A stretch of DNA of 33,312 bases, taken from Nitrososphaerota archaeon (GTDB taxonomy: Archaea; Thermoproteota; Nitrososphaeria; Nitrososphaerales; Nitrosopumilaceae). Each line of letters opens with the position of its first letter. Positions within the stretch are counted from its first letter, which is position 1. The position numbers and the translations under genes were made by a program. Below, piece after piece: positions 25,822 to 33,312 of the stretch. The notes under the pieces were generated by a model, which worked only from the letters and a program-made list of their open reading frames with translations, ran no database searches and was not told the DNA's origin. The DNA is taken from assembly GCA_018668425.1 (NCBI GenBank), contig JABJDB010000055.1, positions 1 to 33,312 on the forward strand, given 5' to 3'.

Positions 25822-26665
25822 GAACTTCAGCCTTTTTGTTACTTAATTTTGAAACAATAATGTTTCCTTCGAGGGTTGAAAATATTTTTTTAATACTTGA
25901 TTCATTTTCTTTTTTTGTGATTGCAGCTATTGATGGTCCATTACCTGACACAGATGCACCAAGTGCCCCTTTCTCAATTAAATCTGTAATGATTTTTGGA
26001 TCTGAATTTAATATTGATGCTGTTGCTAATCCATTAATTATCATTGCTTCCCAATAATTTGCTTTTCTTGCAAGTTCCCATGCATTTTCAAAAACTGATG
26101 ATAATATTTTGAGGTTTTTGAGATTCCCGCGTTTCCTATTTTTTGGAATAAATATTACTGCAATTAAATTGGTAGGTGATTTTTCATAATGAATTCTTTT
26201 CTTTTTCTCATTATCTGTAATGTTGAATCCTCCATAGTAACATGAACATGCATCATCATATGCTCCCGTAATGCTTACTTTGGATTCAATTGATGCATCA
26301 ACACCTGCAAGTAAAATTTGCTTGTCTGTCATTTTTGGTTTGAATATTTTTGCGCATCCAAGTGCAACAGCTGATGAAATTGCACTAGAACTTTTCAAAC
26401 CATACCCTGTGGGAATTTCTGATTGCAATGTAATTGTTATTTTATTTTCTTCTAAATCTTTTTTTGTAATTATTTTTTCAATTGTTTTATTGATTAAACG
26501 TGAACTCAGACTTTTATTTTCTGATTTTATTACAATCCCTTTTCCTGGACTTGTTTCTACCTCTGCTACTACCTTTAACCCAATTCCGACTGTCGCTCCT
26601 TTTTTTGTGGCTATGGCATTTACCAGTGAAACTGCCCCATAGACTGTGGCTACTGCTTTTACCAA
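25811..26665 (-). CDS. aroK: Shikimate kinase, archaeal GHMP type
   Basis: GAVSLVNAIATKKGATVGI, SEIPTGYGLKSSSAISSAVALGCAKIF, GALGASVSGNGPSIAAI; no P-loop NMP-kinase fold motifs. Confidence 0.9.
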   Translation of the reverse strand: MVKAVATVYGAVSLVNAIATKKGATVGIGLKVVAEVETSPGKGIVIKSENKSLSSRLINKTIEKIITKKDLEENKITITLQSEIPTGYGLKSSSAISSAVALGCAKIFKPKMTDKQILLAGVDASIESKVSITGAYDDACSCYYGGFNITDNEKKKRIHYEKSPTNLIAVIFIPKNRKRGNLKNLKILSSVFENAWELARKANYWEAMIINGLATASILNSDPKIITDLIEKGALGASVSGNGPSIAAITKKENESSIKKIFSTLEGNIIVSKLSNKKAEVHEL

Positions 26666-27487
26666 TCAAAATCCTCCTAACAATGCTTTTTTCATGACAT
26701 TATAAGGTGCTTCGACACCGTGCCAAATCTCAAAGGCTCTAGTTGCTTGCCCTAGTAACATTTCATAACCAAAAATTATTGTCGCTTTATTGTCTTTGGC
26801 TTTTTTGATAAAATCTGTATTCATTGGCATATAGACAATGTCGTACACAATTGTTTTTTCTCTAATCCCTTCTAATGAAATTGGACTGGATTCATTTTTT
26901 AATCCAACTGATGTTGCATTTACTATAATATCATAATCTTTTGCAGAGTCGCTTACTTGTTCAATTTTAATTGCATTTGCTTTGAGCCCAATTTTTTTGG
27001 CAAATTCTGATAAATTATTTGCATTCTCTATTGTTCTATTTGCAATGGTAATACTTGATGCTTTTTCTTTTGCAAATCCTGCCACAATTGCTCTGGCAGC
27101 TCCTCCTGCCCCTAAGAGTAAAATTTTGGAATCCTTAATTTTTAATTCTTTTTTCTTGAATGGTTCTAGAAATCCATCCATGTCTGTATTGTATCCTTTG
27201 AGTACGCCGTCATTATTTGTTACAGTGTTAATTGCACCAATCAAACTACATGATTCATCCATTTTATCTACATACTTCATCATCTCAATTTTGTGAGGTA
27301 TTGTTATGTTGAACCCACTAATTTTGATTTTCTTTAAACCTTGAATTCCTTCTTCTAATTCCCCTTTTGGAATTCTATATCCTATGTATGCACAATCTAA
27401 ATCCAATTCCCTAAATGCTGCGCTGTGAATATTTGGAGATAATGAATGATTGATTGGATCTCCAATAACTGCAAATGTTTTACTCAT
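26666..27487 (-). CDS. aroE: Shikimate dehydrogenase
   Basis: VIGDPINHSLSPNIHSAAFRELDLDCAYIGYRI, GFNITIPHKIEMM, GYNTDMDGF, LLLGAGGAARAI. Confidence 0.95.
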   Translation of the reverse strand: MSKTFAVIGDPINHSLSPNIHSAAFRELDLDCAYIGYRIPKGELEEGIQGLKKIKISGFNITIPHKIEMMKYVDKMDESCSLIGAINTVTNNDGVLKGYNTDMDGFLEPFKKKELKIKDSKILLLGAGGAARAIVAGFAKEKASSITIANRTIENANNLSEFAKKIGLKANAIKIEQVSDSAKDYDIIVNATSVGLKNESSPISLEGIREKTIVYDIVYMPMNTDFIKKAKDNKATIIFGYEMLLGQATRAFEIWHGVEAPYNVMKKALLGGF

Positions 27488-27538
27488 TTCTAATTTTTCA
27501 AAGTTTATGATTGATTTAAACTCTCAAACAAAATATTC

Positions 27539-28210
27539 TTATTTTTTTAGATTAATGATGTTGTTTACCTCGTCTACGCTAAATTGTCCGGGAGCTACTG
27601 CTTTTCCTAATGATACGTATGTGTATGGGCTGCCCAAATATAGGCATAAAATTCTTGAAACTCTTCCAAAATCACCCATTGCAAATGAAATTAAATTCAT
27701 TTTCCCTTTCTTACTATACAGTTCAAGCATTCTAGTTGAATCGTTTGTTGTTTTTGCTGTACTTACAATTTTTACATTTGTTGAGAATTTACTCATTTGA
27801 TTTATCTTATTTTTTAATTGAGTAGAATTTGGTGTTTTTTTAAAATCGTGCCATGAAACAAGTAATTTTGTTTTAGTTGATTTTAGATATTTTCTTAATT
27901 GTACATTTTTCTTTAGTGTATTAAATTCCACATCTAAAAGAAATGGAGTGTATTCTGCAATTAATTTTAAAATTGCAATTCTTTCTTTTTCATTTCCTGT
28001 AAATTTACCTCCTTCTGTTTTTGGTCTTAATGTACATACAATTTTACTCAAATCTTTTTTGATCATCTCAAGTGTTTCTGGAATTTGTTCAATTTTTAGA
28101 AAATCAAATCTAACTTCTACATAATTTGATTTTTTTAATGCAATTTTTAATGTCTGTTTAACTTTTTGTGGTGTTTTTTCTGCAACTGATATGCATGTTT
28201 TGTATTTCAT
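27539..28210 (-). CDS. aroD: 3-dehydroquinate dehydratase, type I
   Basis: CISVAEKTPQKVKQTL, VEVRFDFLK, LRPKTEGGKFTG, SWHDFKKTP, SFAMGDFGRVSRIL. Confidence 0.9.
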   Translation of the reverse strand: MKYKTCISVAEKTPQKVKQTLKIALKKSNYVEVRFDFLKIEQIPETLEMIKKDLSKIVCTLRPKTEGGKFTGNEKERIAILKLIAEYTPFLLDVEFNTLKKNVQLRKYLKSTKTKLLVSWHDFKKTPNSTQLKNKINQMSKFSTNVKIVSTAKTTNDSTRMLELYSKKGKMNLISFAMGDFGRVSRILCLYLGSPYTYVSLGKAVAPGQFSVDEVNNIINLKK

Positions 28211-29265
28211 TTTTCTAAAATATACTCATCTGATACTTCCATTCCAAAGTGTCTACCCGTAGCTGGTTTTGAGTGAACCATTACTGTATCTCCTTTTTTT
28301 AGATGTGTAACTGATACTAGTTGCCCGTTTGTTTTTACAAAACGAATTGTTTCTGCATCTTGTGCAATAATTCCTCCTGTTTCTCCTCCTGATGTTGCTT
28401 TAATCATTAACATTGGTCTTCTTTCAATTTTTGATCTTCCTACTGTTGCTCTTCTTGCTTTACCTTTAGAATTTAATATTAAAACTTCAGACCCTGTTTC
28501 TACTTCTGATAGATAGTTTGTTGTTCCATCTGGTGAAAGTGTGTAGCAATGTACTGCACCTGCATTTACTCTAAATGGTCTAGGTGATGTAAATGATGAA
28601 CCTACTGATTCATTGTGAACTAAAAATAAAAAGTTTGATCTACTTCCAATCAACATTCCTTCTCCTTTGTGTAGCATTGATGCTGTATCTACACAAACTC
28701 TTTCTCCATCTCCTACCTCTTTAATTTCAGTAATTTTTGCAGGTTTCATATCAAAACTTCTGGTTCCTAGATACACCATTGCCTCTCTGACTTCGTTAAT
28801 TGTTGATGTGCTGAAAATTACGCCATCTACTCCTACCTCTAAAATAGAAAACATCTTTCTTACTTCTTCAGGAGTTTTTGCAATTGCAAAAATTTTGGTA
28901 TGAATTTTGTGTAGTTTTGCAATGATATTCTCAAGTGGAATGATTTTCCAATCTTTTACTTCAATTACTACAAAGTCTAAGCCTTTTTTTGCAATATTTA
29001 GAATTTCATCAATATCTGAATTTGATAATACTTCAAACTTTTTTCCAACTTTTTTACCCTTTGGTTTTATTTCTTGTTTATCCATTACTACAAAGTTTGC
29101 AGCATTTGATGGGTAAACTGTTTGAAGTTTACTTTTCTTTTTCCCTAATTTTTTAGGATCCAAATACACCATTTTGATTCCTTCTTCTTCTAATTGAGGT
29201 AGAAATTTTGCTAATTGTGCAGAAGATCCTTTAGGTGAAATAATTAATTCTCTTGTTTTACTCAA
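28207..29265 (-). CDS. aroB': 3-dehydroquinate synthase II (AroB')
   Basis: GDGERVCVDTASMLHKGEGMLIGSRSNFLFLVHNESVGSSFTSPRPFRVNAGAVHCYTLSPDGTTNYLSEVETGSEVL. Confidence 0.95.
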   Translation of the reverse strand: MSKTRELIISPKGSSAQLAKFLPQLEEEGIKMVYLDPKKLGKKKSKLQTVYPSNAANFVVMDKQEIKPKGKKVGKKFEVLSNSDIDEILNIAKKGLDFVVIEVKDWKIIPLENIIAKLHKIHTKIFAIAKTPEEVRKMFSILEVGVDGVIFSTSTINEVREAMVYLGTRSFDMKPAKITEIKEVGDGERVCVDTASMLHKGEGMLIGSRSNFLFLVHNESVGSSFTSPRPFRVNAGAVHCYTLSPDGTTNYLSEVETGSEVLILNSKGKARRATVGRSKIERRPMLMIKATSGGETGGIIAQDAETIRFVKTNGQLVSVTHLKKGDTVMVHSKPATGRHFGMEVSDEYILEK

Positions 29266-30040
29266 TTTTTTTCATTGCTTCCTTTGCTGTGCCTTTTTTG
29301 AAAATAATTTCAGCTAATGCTGCTACAATTTTCTCAGGTGCTTTGTGTGCAAAGATATTTCTTCCATATGTTACACCTTTTGCACCTGCAGTCATTGCAT
29401 CTTCTGTCATTTGAAGAATATCCATGTCTGTGTTTGCTTTAGGTCCGCCTGCAATTACAATTGGAACTGGTGTACTTTTTACAATTTTTGAAAATGAATC
29501 GATATCTCCTGTGTATAGTGTCTTAACAATATCTGCTCCACACTCTGCCCCAATTCTTGCAACATGTGCAACTATTTCTGGGTCATGTGGGTTTTTGATA
29601 TTTTCTCCTCTTGGGTACATCATTGCTAATAATGGCATTCCCCACTTGTGACATTGGTCTGCAGTCATTCCAAGTTGCTCTAACATTTCTGGTTCTTCTT
29701 TACCGCCAATGTTGATGTGTAATGACACTCCATCTGCCCCCATTGCAGCTGCTTCTTTTACAGTACCTGTTAGCATTTTACGATTAGGTGATTGTGATAA
29801 TATTGTACTACTTGAAAAATGAACTAAAACTCCAATTTTAGGAGGCTTTGGTAATGATTTGAGAATTCCTTTGTTAATAATTACACTAGTAAGACCGTGA
29901 CCTTCACATTTGTAAATTGTATCAGCTGGATTCTCAAGTCCTTCAATAGGACCATTTGAAATACCATGATCCATTGGAATGCAAAGCATTCTTCCTTTTC
30001 TCAAAATTCGATTAAGTCTGATCTGATTACCTGATACCAT
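29258..30040 (-). CDS. aroA': 2-amino-3,7-dideoxy-D-threo-hept-6-ulosonate synthase (AroA', class I aldolase family)
   Basis: [73 protein letters not shown]. Confidence 0.93.
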   Translation of the reverse strand: MVSGNQIRLNRILRKGRMLCIPMDHGISNGPIEGLENPADTIYKCEGHGLTSVIINKGILKSLPKPPKIGVLVHFSSSTILSQSPNRKMLTGTVKEAAAMGADGVSLHINIGGKEEPEMLEQLGMTADQCHKWGMPLLAMMYPRGENIKNPHDPEIVAHVARIGAECGADIVKTLYTGDIDSFSKIVKSTPVPIVIAGGPKANTDMDILQMTEDAMTAGAKGVTYGRNIFAHKAPEKIVAALAEIIFKKGTAKEAMKKIE

Positions 30041-30194
30041 GAGATCATTTGCTTTTTGTGCCCTACTTAAAAATAACGTGAACCCTTATTCTTTGATTTT
30101 TAAGGAATTGAGCCCAACTATGTTTTATCTGATTCATTTTTTGCATGTTTATTCTATCAAGGATTAAATAGAATTTCAAAAAGATGAGAAACAA

Positions 30195-31313
30195 TTGAGC
30201 CAGACAACAGAACAACTTCAAAAAAGTGACATTAGTGATATCTTGGAACATTCTCTAAATGGTCAACGACCAAATCCTGAAGATACTTTACGTCTTTTGG
30301 AATCTGATGATGTTCATTTGATGGGTCTTGTATCTGGTCATTTAACGAGAAAACGATTTGGCAAAAAAGCTTCTTTTGTAAATAATATAATTTTGAATTA
30401 TACTAATGTCTGTATTACTGATTGTAAGTTTTGTGCATTTTACAGATCTCCTGGTGCTGATGATGCTTACACATTATCTTTAGATCAAATTGAATCTAGA
30501 GTTAAGACTGCCTCTGAGATGTTTAAGATTCGTCAAGTACTAATTCAAGGTGGACATAACCCAAATCTCAAAATTGAATATTATGAAGACGCATTTAAAA
30601 TGATTCGAGAAAAATTCCCCCAAGTTGGAGTTCATGGATTATCTACTTCTGAAATTGACATGATTGCAAGAGTTGAAAAATCCTCAACAAAAGAAATTCT
30701 ATCTCGATTAAAAGATGCTGGTTTACAATCAATGCCTGGAGCAGGAGCTGAAATTTTAGTTGATTCAGTTAAAGATGTAATTAGTCCAAAGAAAATTTCT
30801 AGTGCTGATTGGATTAGAATTATGGATGAATCTCATTCTTTAGGAATTCCATCCTCTGCTACTATGATGTATGGTCATGTGGAAAACAATAATGATATAG
30901 TTGATCATTTTTTCAAACTTTTAAAATTACAAGAAAAGACTAATGGATTTATTGCATTTATTCCTTGGAATTTTGAACCAAATAACACTTTGATGGCTGA
31001 AGAAGGACTGGTTCCAATTGGAACTGGAGGTGTTCAATTATTGAAAATGATTGCAATTTCTAGATTAATTTTTGATGGAATGATTCCTCATATTCAATCC
31101 TCATGGCTAACAAATGGGATTGGTATGGCTCAATTGGCCTTACAATATGGTGCTAATGATTTTGGGGGTACTTTGATTGGTGAGGAAGTCGTTTCATGTA
31201 CTGGTGCCCGTTCTACTGAACTAACTGATAAAAAAATCATAGATGCAATTCATCAAATTGGTTATGATGTGGAAGAGCGAGATAATTTCTATAATCCGAT
31301 TAAATCATTATAA
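30195..31313 (+). CDS. mqnC: Radical SAM dehypoxanthine futalosine cyclase (MqnC family)
   Basis: NYTNVCITDCKFCAFYR CxxxCxxC; VLIQGGHNPNL; PGAGAEILVDSVKDVISPKK; ATMMYGHVE; TTG start. Confidence 0.85.
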   Translation: MSQTTEQLQKSDISDILEHSLNGQRPNPEDTLRLLESDDVHLMGLVSGHLTRKRFGKKASFVNNIILNYTNVCITDCKFCAFYRSPGADDAYTLSLDQIESRVKTASEMFKIRQVLIQGGHNPNLKIEYYEDAFKMIREKFPQVGVHGLSTSEIDMIARVEKSSTKEILSRLKDAGLQSMPGAGAEILVDSVKDVISPKKISSADWIRIMDESHSLGIPSSATMMYGHVENNNDIVDHFFKLLKLQEKTNGFIAFIPWNFEPNNTLMAEEGLVPIGTGGVQLLKMIAISRLIFDGMIPHIQSSWLTNGIGMAQLALQYGANDFGGTLIGEEVVSCTGARSTELTDKKIIDAIHQIGYDVEERDNFYNPIKSL

Positions 31314-32750
31314 TCCGTAATCTGACCATTTTGCATCTACTAGATCTTTTGTCTTTTCATCAACTTTTACTTGCTGTTGAATTTCTCTAAGATATCCTTC
31401 TTCCTTTGTTTTCTGAGTTGCATCAATTCCCATTTTAGAACCCAAGTTTACTAGTGGTGATGCCGGGTCTAGTGTATCTGTTGGTGTGTTATTAATAATT
31501 ACAGTATCTCTTGCAGCATCTGCTCTAGTTGTGATTGCCCAAATTACATCATTGATGTCATGAACGTTAATGTCTTCATCTACAACCACTACCATCTTTG
31601 TTAGGGATAGTTGTCCCATTCCCCACAATCCCATCATGACTTTTTTTGCTTGACCTGGATATCTTTTTTTAATTGAAACTATTGCAAATCCTTGAAACCA
31701 ACCAGCAGATGGCATACTAAAGTCGATTACTTCTGGGTGGAACATTTGGATTAACGGTAAAAATGAACGCTCGATTACTTTTCCGATATATGCATCCTCA
31801 AGAATTGGTTTTCCAACAACTGTTGTCACATAAATTGGATTTTCTCTTCTCATAATTCCTGTTAAGGTAAATGTTGGATATGGTTCAACTGGTGTGTAAT
31901 ATCCTGTATGATCTCCAAATGGACCTTCATCTCTGAGGTCTTCAGGATCAACATATCCTTCTAAAACAATTTCGGCATTTGCTGGAACATCCAAATCAAT
32001 TGTTTTACATTTTACCATTTTGATTCCTTCTTTCCTTGTAATTCCTGCAAACAGATACTTGTCTAATCCTTCTGGAACCGGTGCAATTGATGAAAATATT
32101 GTTGCAGGTTCTCCTCCAATAATGATTGCTACGGGAATTTTTTCCCCTTTATCTTTTGAAATTTCCCCATGTTGTGCACCCCGTTTGTGTTTTTGCCAAT
32201 GCATTAACGCATGTGTTTTATCAATAATTTGAATTCTGTATGTTCCTAAATTTCTAACCCCTGTTTCTGGATGTTTTGTTGCAACTAATCCTAAAGTAAT
32301 GAATTTTCCAGCATCTTCAGGCCATGATTTTAAAATTGGCAAGTCATCAAATGATGCATTACTTGATGTAACTTCAGTTACTGGGCCTTTCATTTCGTTT
32401 TTTGGAAATGATGCTGTCATCTTTGAGAGTTCGGGTAATTTTTTTATTTTATTTAGTAATCCTGATGGCACATCCATCTTTGTCATATCTGTAATTCTTT
32501 TTCCGATTTCTGTAAAGTCTGTCATCTCTAATCCTAACTCCAATCTTTTCATAGAACCAAACGCATTTCCTAAAACTGGCATGTCAAACCCTTTGACATT
32601 TTCAAAAAGAATTGCAGGACCGTTTGAGTACATTTCTCTTCTCAAAATTTCTGCAATCTCTAAATCAGAGTCCACTTCTGTTTTTACTCTTTTTAATTCA
32701 CCATTTTTTTCAAGTACTGTAACTAATTCTTGAATATCTTCTATTGGCAT
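31308..32750 (-). CDS. UbiD-family decarboxylase
   Basis: GPAILFENVKGFDMPVLGNAFGS...RNLGTYRIQIIDKTHALMHWQKHKRGAQH...EIVLEGYVDPEDLRDEGPFGDHTGYYTP...DDVIWAITTRADAARD-like region; overlaps mqnC tail by 6 nt. Confidence 0.93.
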   Translation of the reverse strand: MPIEDIQELVTVLEKNGELKRVKTEVDSDLEIAEILRREMYSNGPAILFENVKGFDMPVLGNAFGSMKRLELGLEMTDFTEIGKRITDMTKMDVPSGLLNKIKKLPELSKMTASFPKNEMKGPVTEVTSSNASFDDLPILKSWPEDAGKFITLGLVATKHPETGVRNLGTYRIQIIDKTHALMHWQKHKRGAQHGEISKDKGEKIPVAIIIGGEPATIFSSIAPVPEGLDKYLFAGITRKEGIKMVKCKTIDLDVPANAEIVLEGYVDPEDLRDEGPFGDHTGYYTPVEPYPTFTLTGIMRRENPIYVTTVVGKPILEDAYIGKVIERSFLPLIQMFHPEVIDFSMPSAGWFQGFAIVSIKKRYPGQAKKVMMGLWGMGQLSLTKMVVVVDEDINVHDINDVIWAITTRADAARDTVIINNTPTDTLDPASPLVNLGSKMGIDATQKTKEEGYLREIQQQVKVDEKTKDLVDAKWSDYGL

Positions 32751-32813
32751 GATGTCCCTGACGCAAGTTCAAGTATAAGCTTAACTAGATTTTATTTTAG
32801 AATATGAAAAATT

Positions 32814-33188
32814 CTACATTGGTGGTAGTTCTGTTTTTTTATCATGTCCACCAGAACCAAATTTACAGTAAAAACACAATTCTGATTCCATGTACTTTAG
32901 TTGTTCCACATGAATTGCCCCTAATTTCAGTGCAATTTTTGTGAGAATTTTATACTTTAACGGCATTGCCGGAATCACTTCATCCATGTATACTCTATAA
33001 TGATCGGGACAAAATTTGAGTGTGACTTTTGATGGCTCTTTACCCTTTCCATTTACTTGTTTTGTAAAATTAATCTGTTCTCTGATGTATTCGTGCTTTG
33101 GACATGGGCAATCTTTGCCTCCTGGATGCTTGTAGGCTGGAGTATTTTTCCAATCAAAGTCTGGAAATTCTTTCTCAAAGTCATCCAT
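32814..33188 (-). CDS. Cysteine/histidine-rich hypothetical protein
   Basis: GGKDCPCPKHEYIRE, FCPDHYR, CFYCKFGSGGHD; putative metal sites. Confidence 0.7.
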   Translation of the reverse strand: MDDFEKEFPDFDWKNTPAYKHPGGKDCPCPKHEYIREQINFTKQVNGKGKEPSKVTLKFCPDHYRVYMDEVIPAMPLKYKILTKIALKLGAIHVEQLKYMESELCFYCKFGSGGHDKKTELPPM

Positions 33189-33283
33189 GTGGTATAATAC
33201 ACAATTTCAACATATAAAACTTGATCAGCACAATTTGAAAACTAACCCAAATGTACATAAACCCCGGATTAACCATCCAGATT

Positions 33284-33312
33284 ATGGCAGCTGCTAAAAA
33301 GCAAACAAAAAA
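33284..33312 (+). CDS. Start of a truncated lysine-rich ORF (MAAAKKQTK...)
   Basis: ATG at 33284, runs off the window. Confidence 0.4.

Noticed and set aside
30063-30251. 62-aa minus ORF upstream of mqnC
   Set aside because: Low-complexity hydrophobic frame spanning the promoter and start of mqnC
1-33312. CRISPR arrays, transposases, phage or defence islands
   Set aside because: No spaced direct repeats, no integrase/transposase/Cas-like proteins recognised

Overview
AT-rich archaeal chromosome segment, most likely an ammonia-oxidising thaumarchaeon (Nitrosopumilus-like, judged from protein character only; no search was run). Content is mainly housekeeping: S8e/SRP19, ScpA/ScpB, aIF1A, a CSD protein, an intron-containing tRNA-Tyr, aIF5A, Dph6-like, SRP54, Pus10, S27ae/S24e, apgM, a GalT-like protein, a GNA1-like acetyltransferase plus NDP-sugar pyrophosphorylase, ThiD-ThiN/ThiC, a near-complete archaeal-type shikimate/tyrosine cluster, and an MqnC/UbiD pair. 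Items most worth follow-up: (1) an unannotated, strongly structured GC-rich RNA candidate on the + strand between aroA and aroC (about 24410-24531), with two overlapping, mutually exclusive stems; (2) a C/D-box sRNA between aIF5A and dph6 (7486-7551) whose second guide matches, by the N+5 rule, C34 of a CAU-anticodon tRNA; (3) a partial tandem duplication of the rps8e/srp19 junction, still in frame after the SRP19 stop; (4) two microproteins missed by the ORF track, one very basic (32 aa) and one zinc-ribbon (31 aa, minus strand). All calls are by eye; homology and expression are untested.
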